A stretch of 40,464 nt of DNA. Origin: CAZHZT01 sp964537285. GTDB lineage: Bacteria > Bacteroidota > Bacteroidia > Chitinophagales > Saprospiraceae. The DNA is taken from the NCBI GenBank assembly GCA_964537285.1, contig CAZHZT010000039.1, forward strand, positions 1-40,464. Direction: 5' to 3'. The stretch's first letter is position 1, and every line of letters begins with the position of its first letter. A model generated the notes under the pieces. The model worked only from the letters and a program-made list of their open reading frames with translations, did no database searches and was not told the DNA's origin. Position numbers and translations under genes: made by a program. Of this stretch, positions 19,301 to 27,420 are shown one piece after another.

Positions 19301-19451
19301 CTGTGGTATGGTTCCGCTTTGGACAGGTGGCGGAGAGCTTTGGTCGCCAATGGCGATTTCGATTATCTTCGGGCTTCTTTTTGCCACAGTTATCCTGCTG
19401 ATATTTGTCCCTGTAGTTTTTAAGTTATTGTTTAGTAGGGCGGCAAAATAA
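16371..19451 (+). CDS. RND-family efflux transporter permease
   Basis: 1026 residues, full family length. It has the N-terminal LKYNRITILSLFVVIVLG membrane segment, periplasmic FPGASPERVESLISDKVE, two membrane bundles (about 340-540 and 860-1020) and the large loops between them. The TM4 region reads LIMALGLLVDNGIVMVES, so Asp is followed by Asn where AcrB has two Asp; that pattern is frequent in AcrB relatives. TM10 reads LAGIIINDAIVLVDKI. The protein would trade protons for drug or metabolite export with the TolC-like protein and adaptor upstream (5 bp after the adaptor). Substrate unknown. Confidence 0.9.
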   Translation: MNITGFSLKYNRITILSLFVVIVLGLLEYGNLSRDSMPPFTVRVATIITQFPGASPERVESLISDKVEKVLQEIPEVKTITSTSRTSVSIIKMVVHDYVPESKLQSVWDLARRKIDNLKSDLPDGIYGPDLNDEDIGVVYGIFVGLESDGFEYNELKEYADELRDDLIALDDAAKVIIGGTVEERIYVEYNDAKLAQVGLTSGQLQSIISSSNIIIPSGQINLGEERIILESSGNFESIKAIQNLVIPLGQQGETVLLGDLTNIKRGYVSPKESIVRINGNQALALYVSLKANANLISLGKDVDKLIETYNETELPLGINAMRIASQDKEVQKKIDVFVGNLLQSIVIVLLVILLVLGWRAGVIIASLIPGTMILTFLLMGFLGVGLNQVTLASLIMALGLLVDNGIVMVESLLEKLQAGQSKFEAAVNSAKEFMVPLLISSLTTCAAFLSFYLADGTMGDMMGNIFLVVTMALLSSWLIAFTVIPLLGTSLLKVTQGAEEHKTIFDNLRAYYNRFLNWTLKKPVLTILAIVLLFLVSLYGYTFIPSIFMPPNDRNLVVVDINYPLGTKIETTDSKIALLERYIKDSLLVNENIEEGIINWSSYIGKGPEAYDLGYFAGEPNSSYAHMLLNTTSDYANDIVINKLRGFASRNLFDAEIKISRLVGSGGAEAPIEIRITGDEPDELFRIADRIKTRLFQTPGAINVTDDWGSRIKKIYVNIDENKLSRSGLTNQDVAISLLTSLDGFEVGEFRDEDQGVPITMKREGSENLAYTDIENLNVFSQNRGTSNPLSQVAEIEIPWQYSKILRRNLKRSLTIQAGVADGYLASEIMEEVIRPMMLEESEKWDSGYFYEFGGDAEGSNDAMNAVILNLPLSFFIIILLLVIQFNSIRKAGIILMTIPLAIVGVTGGLLGAGSVFSFTAFLGIISLAGIIINDAIVLVDKIGSELEEGNGLLESVKKAANDRFSPILLTTLTTSCGMVPLWTGGGELWSPMAISIIFGLLFATVILLIFVPVVFKLLFSRAAK

Positions 19452-19482
19452 GGCCTTCTCCAGGAATACCTTAAAAAAGAAA

Positions 19483-19591
19483 GTTCTTTGACATAAATTG
19501 TGGATAATGGAACTTCAAAATGATCATCCTTTCAGCCACAAGGGCGTTCAAGGGTTATCATTTTGAAGTTCCACACAATTTGTCAAAGAAC
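19483..19591 (-). repeat. 109-bp palindromic repeat, copy 2 (reverse orientation)
   Basis: The reverse complement matches copy 1 over all 109 bp with a handful of differences, mainly in the centre. It lies between the RND gene and the K+ channel gene, and is flanked by AAAAAGA on both sides (19474-19480, 19593-19599), though this is low complexity and could be chance. Confidence 0.85.
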
Positions 19592-19661
19592 GAAAAAGAG
19601 TTTTCGCGCCGAAGGCGCGTTCATCTTTGAAGCAAAAATCGCAGGTAATTGCTATTGAAGA

Positions 19662-19985
19662 ATGAGAAAATGGTTAAAAATAAGAACGGAAATATACGTT
19701 GCCATTACCACCTTATTTGGGTGGATCGCCATCGGAACAATTGTTTTTTACAGATTAGAAGATTGGACAAGGATTCAGGATTTTTACTTCTCTGTAGTCA
19801 CCATAACCGCGGTTGGTTATGGTGATTTAACCCCCACCTCTGATTTAAGCCGATTGTGTACAGCCATTTACATCTTAGTCGGTGTGAGTATAGGCATCGT
19901 AACGTTAAGCCTCATTGGTTCTGAAATATTGAGTAGTAGAGAAAAAAGGTATATTGAAAGGAAGGAGAAAAGAAATAAGCTCTAA
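19662..19985 (+). CDS. Two-helix potassium channel protein
   Basis: 107 residues: one membrane helix (about 12-30), a pore loop with the selectivity filter TAVGYGDL (about 49-56), and a second helix (about 67-88), the 2TM pore-domain layout. The C-terminal tail is charged (SREKRYIERKEKRNKL) and carries no RCK or cyclic-nucleotide domain. Four copies would form a K+ pore. The cyclase gene follows after 21 bp in the same direction. Control of the channel by the cyclase product is only a guess, since the channel has no binding domain here. Confidence 0.85.
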   Translation: MRKWLKIRTEIYVAITTLFGWIAIGTIVFYRLEDWTRIQDFYFSVVTITAVGYGDLTPTSDLSRLCTAIYILVGVSIGIVTLSLIGSEILSSREKRYIERKEKRNKL

Positions 19986-20006
19986 CTTCACCCAAAAAAG
20001 AGCAAT

Positions 20007-21083
20007 ATGCAAAGCAATAACCTAAAATCGATACTTCTTTTCTATTTACAAATCATCCTGGTCGGGATACTGGCCGGTTCCTTCTTCCTGTTCCTTCGCT
20101 TTTACGGAAATGATCCTAATGCAGCGGAAAATCCATTCAGGGGGCTTAGTCTTGAGCAAACGCTCATGGTTGTTTTTCTAATCGGTATAATAGCGGGAGT
20201 TGTCTATGCCGGCATAGAACTACTTTTTGACCGGTCATATTTCCAAAAGCACTCTTATGGTCGAATCATTTTAGGGAAGTTGGTCTTTTCATTCATTGCC
20301 GTTAAGGTTATAATGGCTATAGCCATAATGCTTACCAGTGCTTTTAAGGGCGTTTTTATGGAACCAGGCGAGGTTGTTCAAATTCTTAGGAGTGAAATGT
20401 ACTGGGTTCTTTTTGTGTATTTTCTTTTTGTTGGTGGTTTGATCTCCTTTGTTCGAATGGTCAGTCAAAAGTTTGGGCCGGGAGTACTCTGGAACATGTT
20501 TATCGGCAGGTACCGGAACCCACGGGAAGAGCTGCGAGTGTTTATGTTCCTTGATCTCCGGTCTTCAACAACGATAGCAGAAAAATTAGGGCATATCAAA
20601 TTCAGCCGTCTGATCCAAAATTGTTTTGCCGATCTCACGCCCATAATCACCAAGCACAAAGTAGAGATTTATAAGTATGTGGGCGACGAAGCCATTTTGA
20701 GCTGGCCCTTAGAAAAAGGCTTTGAAAATAATAATTGCATCCATTGCTATTTTGATTACATGGATGTTCTAGCCGCCAAATCGGACCACTATGCAAAAAC
20801 GTATGGTTTACAGCCTTTTTTTAAAGCTGGCGTCCACCTTGGGAAAGTAATTGTAGCAGAGGTAGGGCTGATCAAAAGGGAAATTGCCTATCACGGAGAT
20901 GTGCTTAATACTACGGCTCGCATTCAAGGGAGGTGCAATGAGTTGGAACAAGCTTTACTCGTCTCTGAGCAAGCGCTGCAGTACTTACAGCCTGACCAGG
21001 GCCTCCAAAGCCAGCGCATGGGGGAGGAGTTGCTAAAGGGGAAGCAAACGGCGGTGACGATTTATGGGGTGAGGAGGGGGTAG
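20007..21083 (+). CDS. Membrane-bound class III adenylate/guanylate cyclase
   Basis: 358 residues. Four membrane helices (about 8-30, 51-74, 87-110, 131-150) are followed by a cytoplasmic class III cyclase domain (about 174-340). Both metal-binding Asp are present: D183 in FLDLRSSTT and D227 in YVGDEAILSW. AGVHLGKVIVAEVG and YHGDVLNTTARIQ are the later conserved segments; the DVLNTTARIQ form is usual. Substrate choice (ATP or GTP) cannot be read with certainty. The gene forms a probable pair with the K+ channel. The Crp-like regulator at 10453-11025 lies 9 kb away, so any link is speculative. Confidence 0.85.
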   Translation: MQSNNLKSILLFYLQIILVGILAGSFFLFLRFYGNDPNAAENPFRGLSLEQTLMVVFLIGIIAGVVYAGIELLFDRSYFQKHSYGRIILGKLVFSFIAVKVIMAIAIMLTSAFKGVFMEPGEVVQILRSEMYWVLFVYFLFVGGLISFVRMVSQKFGPGVLWNMFIGRYRNPREELRVFMFLDLRSSTTIAEKLGHIKFSRLIQNCFADLTPIITKHKVEIYKYVGDEAILSWPLEKGFENNNCIHCYFDYMDVLAAKSDHYAKTYGLQPFFKAGVHLGKVIVAEVGLIKREIAYHGDVLNTTARIQGRCNELEQALLVSEQALQYLQPDQGLQSQRMGEELLKGKQTAVTIYGVRRG

Positions 21084-21125
21084 GGGACGTAGGCCTCTAT
21101 TGGTAAGTTTTTCATCTAAAAGTAT

Positions 21126-21155
21126 TTAAGTAGTTCAATTCCGTGAACTACTTAA
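21126..21155. terminator. Hairpin between convergent genes
   Basis: 12-bp perfect stem 21126-21137/21144-21155 (TTAAGTAGTTCA/TGAACTACTTAA), loop ATTCCG. It lies between the cyclase (+) and the metallopeptidase (-), so it may stop both. Its 3' half (21136-21155, 20 bp) recurs at 38241-38260. Confidence 0.5.
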
Positions 21156-21260
21156 GTGAAGTTCATTTTTGTTCGATATTTTTACGTGTTCACTTTTTGA
21201 AAATTTTTAAGGATGGTAAACATTGCTTGAAAGCGATTATTTGACAATTTAGGTTATACT

Positions 21261-21959
21261 TTATGCTAAAACCCGCTCCAACCGCTCCTTCCACTTCTCC
21301 CAATCCGGCATCTCTTTAGTCTGCAACTCAAAAAAAGCGCGACTGTGATTATGATGCAATAAATGACACAGCTCGTGGACCACCACATACTCAATACACC
21401 CTTTCGGAGCTTTAATCAGTTCCGTATTCAAAATAATCTTCCCCTTTGGAGTACAACTTCCCCAGCGCTTTTCCATCCACTTGATCACTATTGAATATGG
21501 TTCGACACCATACCTTTTGAAACGTACGATCCAAGGTTGAGCGTATTCGTAGAACTTTATTTCGGCATGAGACCTGTACCATTCCTTCACCAGGGATTTG
21601 GTTTTTCCTCGATCAGGAGTATGTACCTCAATGTAGCCCCGCATCATTTTGACCTTCTCCTCCTGGCTGTCAATTATTTTTAACCGGTATTGCCTGCCTA
21701 AATACAAATGGGTCTCTCCACTTACGTATCTTCTCGGAGGCGTTTTAGGCTCAAAAGAAAGGAAATAGCTTTGCTGCTTGAGAATCCAGGGCGCACGCTT
21801 TCTTATTTTTTCCTTCACCTTTTCCAGGGAGGCGTCCAGTGGGGCTTTAACGGTTACCTTTTGATCTGAATGAACAGTAATTCCTAGTGATTTCCTTTCC
21901 TGGTACTCCAGTCGAAAAGCAATCTCCTTTGAGCCAAATTGTATCTTTTCGTTGCTCAT
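21261..21959 (-). CDS. YgjP-like zinc metallopeptidase (DUF45)
   Basis: 232 residues from the ATG whose first base is 21959 (MSNEKIQFGSKEIAF); a longer frame reaching 22064 would overlap hsdR and is rejected. The signature MEKRWGSCTPKGKIILN is near 162-178 and the zinc motif H195-E-L-C-H199 follows (VVVHELCHLLHHNHS). YgjP proteins are SprT-like metallopeptidases of unclear cellular role and are often coded beside type I restriction genes. Here it starts 7 bp after the hsdR stop, implying co-transcription and a linked function. Its target is unknown. Confidence 0.88.
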   Translation of the reverse strand: MSNEKIQFGSKEIAFRLEYQERKSLGITVHSDQKVTVKAPLDASLEKVKEKIRKRAPWILKQQSYFLSFEPKTPPRRYVSGETHLYLGRQYRLKIIDSQEEKVKMMRGYIEVHTPDRGKTKSLVKEWYRSHAEIKFYEYAQPWIVRFKRYGVEPYSIVIKWMEKRWGSCTPKGKIILNTELIKAPKGCIEYVVVHELCHLLHHNHSRAFFELQTKEMPDWEKWKERLERVLA

Positions 21960-21966
21960 AGCTCTT

Positions 21967-24900
21967 CTATCGATATCTGTTTTTGGCAATATTAATGTAT
22001 TGCTCAGCCAGGGCATTAATTTCTCCGAACGAAAGACTGATGTCGTACTTGTCCCGGATCTCATCCATCAGGAAATCACCGATGGCAATCTCCATTTGAC
22101 CGATTAAACCCAACTTGTTTTGCCAATCAACTTTTGCTTCTCCATCGTCCAAAACATGCTCTCGGATTATATCATCAATGCCAATCCCGGCAAAGGCTGC
22201 TATTTCTCTGTTGGTGGATTCGTCTTGTACTTTCGACTTGAATTGCTCCAAAGTGACGCCATAAAATGCCTGTGCTATTTCTCTGGATTTCAAAGCATCT
22301 GGAATATCGCTTCCCGTGTGATTCAGAATGTTGTCCTTTATTTCTGACACTCTTCTCAGGTACTCTGCTTCTGAAATTCTTCTCTCCTTATAAGCTTCAA
22401 TAGTTTCCTTAAGTAGTTCTGAAAACCTTTTGTAAAAGGCAGGATCTTCATCCATTTTTTCATTGATGTGCTTATCTGTCCTGGAGGCAATCATATCTGC
22501 TTTAGCAGCAGTACCAATTACCTTCTCCACTTCCTGCTCAAATTTTTCAGTTTCAAATATGTTGACCAGATCGGTAATCGGCCTTACTTCATGAGAGGTA
22601 ACATGCTTATCAATTAGTTTTTGGATTTGCTTTTCGTAGGCTTTAAAGTCAACCACATCGGAATAAATATTTCGTACGGATGCACGAAGTTTGGAAAAGA
22701 ACCCTAGATCGTATTTGTAACGATCTACATCCTTCTCCGGAGTTTGCTTATTCCACTCCAGGGATGATAACGCCAACTTGAGAACTCTTGCATAAGTTGA
22801 TAATTTGTCATAGAACAGCACACGGACTGCTTCGTCTCTCAATAATTCCTCATAGGCGGGTTCATCGTATTTGTTCCGGACGGTCTTGAAAAAATCCCAA
22901 AGCTCCGAGTGGATTTGTGGTAGCTTTTTGATCTCTTCATTCACGTTCGTCAAAGTCAACTTCAGATCTTCCGCGTCGAAATCCTGAAAGCTGGAGTAGG
23001 TTTTTATAGCTTCATCCAATTCTTTCAGGACACCATAATAATCAACTATATATCCGAAATCTTTCCCGGGTGCGACCCGGTTTACTCTGGCAATGGCTTG
23101 TAGCAAGGTGTGTTCCTTAAGGCTTCTGGTCAGATATAGAACGGCATTATTCGGAGCATCAAACCCGGTCAGGAGTTTATCAACCACAATTATGATTTCC
23201 GGATCATCCTGGTATTTAAATCGGGTGATCACATTTTTTTCGTATTTTTTTGTAGTGCCATGTTCCTGCATCATCTTTTCCCAAAATCGCTTGATCTTCT
23301 CAGGCGTTTTGGCGTAAGCGCTATCTTCTCCTTCCCGCATATCAGGTGGAGAAATGATTAGCTCGGTGCTAACCATGTCGATCTCATCCAGGAACTCTTT
23401 ATACTTGATTGCGGAAAGTTTATTCTGGCAGACTAATTGGCCTTTGAAGCCAGTTCCTTTCCAGTTGTCTCGATAATGCTTGCTGATATCCCAGTAAATG
23501 ATATTGATCTTCTGTTCAGCCACATTCAATTGGTCCGCCCGGCTGAACTTTCTCTTCATATCTGTTCTCTGATATTCAGAAAGTGGCTCTGATACCATAT
23601 CGAAGTAAGCATTGATGGGGTCTTCATTTACCTGCTGGATAGCGTGACGACCTTCATACAATAAAGGCACTACTGCTTTGTCTTTTACCGCTTGGTCTAC
23701 CGTATAGGTGTCTATAACTCCTCCAAACTTGCTAGCCGTATTTTTCTCTTTTTTGCGAAGCGGTGTACCGGTAAAGGCAAGAAAGCATGCATTAGGGAAG
23801 GTCTTTTGCATGCTCACGTTGAATGTCCCGTATTGAGTTCGGTGCCCTTCGTCGATGAGTACAAAAATATCATGAGAAGTGAATGGCTTCTTGCGGCGCT
23901 TTACGGCAGCCTCAAATTTATTAATAATCGTAGTGATAACTGCATCACTTTTACTATCCAGGAGGTCAATTAAGTGTATTCCTGTATTGGCCTGCATAAC
24001 AGGCAAGTCACACTTCTGAAAGGTTCCATAAATTTGATCATCCAAGTCTACACGATCTGTGACGATAACGATCTTCGGATTCCGAATGCTCTTTTCTAAG
24101 GCGATGGCTTGTGCCAGCATCACCATTGTTAAAGATTTGCCACTGCCCTGTGTATGCCAAATGACGCCTCCTTTTCGCCGCCCATTTTCCAAATGCTTGA
24201 TCCGGCTTACTGCTTTTTTGATCGCAAAATACTGTTGGTAGCGTGCGATTTTTTTCACTCCTGCATCGTATATGATGAAATTGAATAGGAGGTCGAGTAA
24301 GCGCTCCGGTCGGCAGAGATTGAACAAATAGGCATCTTGCTCAGTGACCTTTAGCTCTTCTTGCTCCATAGCATCAAAATAGGAGCGCACATACCGGAAG
24401 CGGTCGCCAAACAATTTATCCTTTTGAGCATCAGTCAAAGTCTTGTTTTTAAGCTGAAATAAATCTCTCTGGTGCTGTTCCTCCGCCTGTTGCGACTCCA
24501 ATTTCTCTGTCCATTTTGACCAGAATTTTGGCTGAGTGGCTGTTGTAGCGTAGGCTGCAACATTGGTGGCAATACTCAGCAACAATTGGGAGTAAACAAA
24601 CAATGACCGGATACCATCTTCTTGCTGGTTGCGGAGATGTTGAGAAATAGCTTGAGAAATATTGTCTTTTTGATCCGGTCGTTTACATTCGATGATCACC
24701 AATGGAATGCCATTGACGAAGAGCACTATGTCCGGACGATACGTTTCCTTGCTGGTAGCGCGCATCACACTAAACTCTTCCGTAACATGGAATACATTTT
24801 TATCCCATTCCTTCCAATTGATGTATTGTAAGGTGTAGCTCTTTTTATCTCCTTCAATAGTCTGTTCTAATGAGAGGCCGAGGGTGAGCAAACCATAGAT

Positions 24901-25200
24901 AAATTCATTAGCGGCAATCAAGCCTTCTTGGAGTGGTGCACTTTTAAGGGTTTGAATACCGCTTGAAATATTACTATCGGTATAAGGATATTCCTTATTC
25001 TTATACGTGATGGAGTTGATAGTTGAAAGCTGTTGCCGAAGAATATTTTCCAGCAGCACCCCAGTTGTTTTCCCTCCGCGCATTTCCAGGGCCTCCTCTG
25101 GTGTGAGGTAGGTGAATCCCAGGTTTTGCAGGAACTGCAAAGCCGGTATTTGAGAGATGTGGTCTTCTTTGAAAGAAGGTGTATTCATTAGTCCTGCCAT
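21967..25200 (-). CDS. hsdR: Type I restriction endonuclease, motor and nuclease subunit
   Basis: 1077 residues, normal for HsdR. The N-terminal PD-(D/E)XK nuclease core is complete: D157 in RPDIVLF and E171-x-K173 in VIIECKRPD. The helicase part has Walker A HTQGSGKSLT (K355) and a DEGH-type motif II in LIDEGHRTQYG, then TGTPLRKKEKNTASKFGG (motif III region), and later LLTGFDAPNNAVLYL and QAIARVNR (motifs V-VI). Role: ATP-driven DNA translocation and cleavage after the HsdM/HsdS complex meets unmodified sites. The complete motifs suggest an active subunit. hsdS is separated from it by a gene remnant and a candidate sRNA on the other strand. Confidence 0.95.
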   Translation of the reverse strand: MAGLMNTPSFKEDHISQIPALQFLQNLGFTYLTPEEALEMRGGKTTGVLLENILRQQLSTINSITYKNKEYPYTDSNISSGIQTLKSAPLQEGLIAANEFIYGLLTLGLSLEQTIEGDKKSYTLQYINWKEWDKNVFHVTEEFSVMRATSKETYRPDIVLFVNGIPLVIIECKRPDQKDNISQAISQHLRNQQEDGIRSLFVYSQLLLSIATNVAAYATTATQPKFWSKWTEKLESQQAEEQHQRDLFQLKNKTLTDAQKDKLFGDRFRYVRSYFDAMEQEELKVTEQDAYLFNLCRPERLLDLLFNFIIYDAGVKKIARYQQYFAIKKAVSRIKHLENGRRKGGVIWHTQGSGKSLTMVMLAQAIALEKSIRNPKIVIVTDRVDLDDQIYGTFQKCDLPVMQANTGIHLIDLLDSKSDAVITTIINKFEAAVKRRKKPFTSHDIFVLIDEGHRTQYGTFNVSMQKTFPNACFLAFTGTPLRKKEKNTASKFGGVIDTYTVDQAVKDKAVVPLLYEGRHAIQQVNEDPINAYFDMVSEPLSEYQRTDMKRKFSRADQLNVAEQKINIIYWDISKHYRDNWKGTGFKGQLVCQNKLSAIKYKEFLDEIDMVSTELIISPPDMREGEDSAYAKTPEKIKRFWEKMMQEHGTTKKYEKNVITRFKYQDDPEIIIVVDKLLTGFDAPNNAVLYLTRSLKEHTLLQAIARVNRVAPGKDFGYIVDYYGVLKELDEAIKTYSSFQDFDAEDLKLTLTNVNEEIKKLPQIHSELWDFFKTVRNKYDEPAYEELLRDEAVRVLFYDKLSTYARVLKLALSSLEWNKQTPEKDVDRYKYDLGFFSKLRASVRNIYSDVVDFKAYEKQIQKLIDKHVTSHEVRPITDLVNIFETEKFEQEVEKVIGTAAKADMIASRTDKHINEKMDEDPAFYKRFSELLKETIEAYKERRISEAEYLRRVSEIKDNILNHTGSDIPDALKSREIAQAFYGVTLEQFKSKVQDESTNREIAAFAGIGIDDIIREHVLDDGEAKVDWQNKLGLIGQMEIAIGDFLMDEIRDKYDISLSFGEINALAEQYINIAKNRYR

Positions 25201-25211
25201 TTTATGCTATC

Positions 25212-25242
25212 TTGATTTTTTCAGCTTATTTAGCTATCTTTG
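25212..25242 (+). promoter_or_regulatory. Bacteroidota promoter for a candidate sRNA
   Basis: -33 TTG at 25212-25214, 20-nt spacer, -7 TATCTTTG at 25235-25242. It faces away from hsdR (ATG complement at 25200) and toward the terminator at 25403-25429. Very similar to the promoter at 29153-29183. Confidence 0.6.
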
Positions 25243-25248
25243 TAGAAC

Positions 25249-25429
25249 CTGTAATATATGAAAGTCGACTTCATGTCATTTCCTAAACGCTTAAGGATTA
25301 GTGTAATTGCGGGTTATTTCAGTCAACTACAAGCTCTGTTAGCTTGTTAAAAATATAAGTCGACTTGGTCTGGCCGCATGGCCTTATCGAGCCGCGAAAA
25401 GTCCCCGGTTCTTCAACCGGGGCGTTTTT
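25249..25429 (+). ncRNA. Candidate ~180-nt structured small RNA between hsdR and hsdS
   Basis: The stretch has a consensus promoter, a strong intrinsic terminator and no ORF on the plus strand. The palindrome AAGTCGACTT occurs at both ends (about 25262-25271 and 25357-25366) and can pair with itself across the molecule; a hairpin ACAAGCT/AGCTTGT lies between, and GGCC-GCAT-GGCC follows. This rod-like plan and length recall 6S RNA, but I cannot confirm the family. Alternatives: a regulatory RNA of the restriction locus or an unrelated orphan sRNA. Confidence 0.4.
25403..25429 (+). terminator. Intrinsic terminator of the candidate sRNA
   Basis: GC-rich 8-bp stem 25403-25410/25415-25422 (CCCCGGTT/AACCGGGG), CTTC loop, then CGTTTTTA. 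Standard plus-strand terminator; it touches the stop codon of the minus-strand remnant. Confidence 0.75.
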
Positions 25430-25676
25430 ATTTTCGGACTATTCCCATCGGATCATTCTCAGAAGCTTCTTTCAACAAAATGGGTTCCAGTTTAGGAAAC
25501 AATCGCTCTAATCCAAATTTTTTCAAGCTTCCCTTTGGGCATTATAGAAACCTTCATATTGAGAAGGTATGGGATTGTAAACCCTCATTTTACGCAGTAA
25601 GCGCATGATTTTAATGCCATCCGTATCATCTGAAATGATGACCCCTCTATCTTTTGCCGTTGTCGAATAGAATAGG
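25428..25676 (-). pseudogene. Gene remnant between hsdS and hsdR
   Basis: On the minus strand a clear protein-like frame reads TTAKDRGVIISDDTDGIK, IMRLLRKMRVYNPIPSQYEG, FYNAQREA and then a TGA (complement of 25523-25525). One added base turns it into REAWKKFGLERLFPK, LEPILLKEASENDPMGIVRK and a stop at 25428-25430. Upstream it runs into the GGCGAATTTATTCGCC repeats, so the N-terminus is lost. I do not recognise the family. It appears to be a gene interrupted by the repeat and missing a base. Confidence 0.5.
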
Positions 25677-25683
25677 CAATTGC

Positions 25684-25788
25684 CTTAGTAGCGGCGAATT
25701 TATTCGCTTAGTAGCGGCGAATTTATTCGCCAAGTAGGATACTGTCGTTTTCTTCGGCGAATGAATTCGCCGTTACGGGTGTACCCGT
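25684..25788. repeat. Tandem 23-bp repeats and related palindromes
   Basis: Two identical direct units at 25684-25706 and 25707-25729 (CTTAGTAGCGGCGAATTTATTCG) each contain a GGCGAAT/ATTCGCC palindrome. An inverted relative lies at 25756-25771, and a hairpin ACGGG-TGTA-CCCGT at 25775-25788. They sit at the 3' end of hsdS and at the broken end of the remnant. Confidence 0.7.
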
Positions 25789-25798
25789 ACTTTTCCGG

Positions 25799-26974
25799 TT
25801 AATAATTGCTGCATTGGCCTTTTTTTTGTTCTTGTACCGTTTGCAACTTTTCCTTAATTAACTCAATCTCAGTAATTGCATTAGTTAGAATTTCGGCGAT
25901 AGCTACTTGTTCTGATAATTCAGGTAATTTGATTTTCTTCTTGTATAAATTTGAAGGCTTAATTCTTTTTGATCCTGTTCCTGTAGATAAGGTTTCTAAA
26001 CTCTCATAAAAATGTTTCCTACTCATGAAATAATAAAACCACTTTGGGTAAACTCCTTTTTTGAAGTCAAATGCAGGAATATCAGAAGTAGTTTCAAATC
26101 CATCAAATTCTGGGGGAATGATACCTAATGCCCCTTTATGCAAATTTTGTTTACCATAAATAAACTGCCCTGACTTTCTAAGGAAGAAGTTAGTCGCTCC
26201 TATTGATTCACTACCCTTAACTTCTCTCATTTCAATTCCTTTTAATGATAATCTTACAGTTAGCCTCTTATGAGGATCAAATCCTTGTCCTTTTATTTTG
26301 CTCTCTATAATTAGATCTCCAATTTTTACTTCTTTCCATTCTTTACTAAACCCCTTCAACCGCACCTTCCCCGTCAACAACCGCTGCATCAAGCCCTTCT
26401 TTTGCTCCTCCTTCGCCTTGATCAGCTGCCCCAGCTTTTCGATGGCTTTGTCCCAGGTGGAGAGGATGGTGGCGATTTTTTGTTGTTCGGGGAGGGGAGG
26501 GAGGGCTACTAAGAGTTGAGACAGTGATTGTTTATTTAGTTTATATCGGCCTGCTCCTTGACGAGTCAAATGCGAAAAAACACTCCTGTGGTAAAAAAAC
26601 CAGTAAAACCAATCCGTCGTCGAAACTCCCTTCTTTCCCTTAAGGACATGTGCATGGTTGTTTACATTAAATTTCCCCCTGACCAATTGAGTCATTGGCC
26701 TATCGGCATATTTTAAAAAATGGTCTCCATCCTCTGCTATTAGCGCATACCTTCCTTCATACTGATACTCGTTTATATAATCTTGAATTTTTGTAGGTCC
26801 ATAGTACGGGTATTCTCCATTCATTTTCTGCCGGACAGTTTTACTTAATGGCAACCTATTTGTGTTGCAAATTTTAAAAGCATTTTCTACCCTAGAAACC
26901 TCCCACTCCTCCGGCACCCAGCCCAGTTTCGTTTTTTTATAGCCAGGTTTCTGTTTCAATTGTGTTGTATTCAT
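25799..26974 (-). CDS. hsdS: Type I restriction specificity subunit, C-terminus frameshifted
   Basis: 391 residues with the two-part HsdS plan: target domain 1 (~20-150), conserved spacer LPPLPEQQKIATILSTWD plus a helical EEQKKGLMQRLLTGKVRL near 210, target domain 2 (~220-345), then LPELSEQVAIAEIL and a second helix. The end reads EQKKGQCSNY; the expected repeat of the first spacer, (L)MQQLLTGKVRV, is present one frame over, reaching a stop at 25773-25775. The switch point is a run of eight A (complement of 25820-25827); one extra A would fix it. It overlaps the next gene upstream by 4 bp. HsdS sets the DNA site for methylation and cleavage. Confidence 0.9.
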   Translation of the reverse strand: MNTTQLKQKPGYKKTKLGWVPEEWEVSRVENAFKICNTNRLPLSKTVRQKMNGEYPYYGPTKIQDYINEYQYEGRYALIAEDGDHFLKYADRPMTQLVRGKFNVNNHAHVLKGKKGVSTTDWFYWFFYHRSVFSHLTRQGAGRYKLNKQSLSQLLVALPPLPEQQKIATILSTWDKAIEKLGQLIKAKEEQKKGLMQRLLTGKVRLKGFSKEWKEVKIGDLIIESKIKGQGFDPHKRLTVRLSLKGIEMREVKGSESIGATNFFLRKSGQFIYGKQNLHKGALGIIPPEFDGFETTSDIPAFDFKKGVYPKWFYYFMSRKHFYESLETLSTGTGSKRIKPSNLYKKKIKLPELSEQVAIAEILTNAITEIELIKEKLQTVQEQKKGQCSNY

Positions 26975-27387
26975 CGTTTAAAAAGTTTTTTAAGCAGCAA
27001 GGAAATGATCCGGATGGGCAACAGGAAAAGAACCAGCAGGCAACCCAAGGGATTGCATCCAAAGCGGAGCCTTGGTGAAGGAGGATAGATGTGCATACCT
27101 GCATTCATGGCTCCTTCGATAGTACCGTCGAGCAAGTCCCGCCCGGGAAACATCCATTCATCAGGATCGTACTTTTCAGAACTGTATTTATAAACGGCAA
27201 AAGCCCATTTTTGGGTTTGGGGATCATAGGTCAAACGCCCGATTTGGGTGTTAACATTTTTATCCATCCGATCCAAATAGGCAAACCTGCCTCTGAAACG
27301 GATGAGGTATTGCGTTTGATTTTCCTGGTTGTACTGTTCAACGCTGTTCCTTGCCTGTTCTTGAATAGAAATGGGTATTTTTTTCAC
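26971..27387 (-). CDS. Unknown protein with C-terminal membrane segment
   Basis: 138 residues. The N-terminal ~95 residues are soluble, with beta-prone YLIRFRGRFAYLDRM and a segment KWAFAVYKYSSEKYDPDEW. The C-terminal end has a proline/cysteine turn, one hydrophobic helix (GCLLVLFLLPIRIISLLL) and a basic tail KKLFKR, so it probably sits in the inner membrane by its C-terminus. It overlaps hsdS by 4 bp (ATGA), which implies coupled translation, and lies 34 bp after the HEPN gene. No family recognised. A role with HEPN or HsdS is suggested only by position. Confidence 0.7.
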   Translation of the reverse strand: MKKIPISIQEQARNSVEQYNQENQTQYLIRFRGRFAYLDRMDKNVNTQIGRLTYDPQTQKWAFAVYKYSSEKYDPDEWMFPGRDLLDGTIEGAMNAGMHIYPPSPRLRFGCNPLGCLLVLFLLPIRIISLLLKKLFKR

Positions 27388-27420
27388 TTACTTGTTGTTT
27401 TCCTTCTTTTATGGCAAAAG

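Noticed and set aside
25684..25729. Possible CRISPR repeats
   Set aside because: Two 23-bp units are directly adjacent with no spacers and no cas genes nearby.
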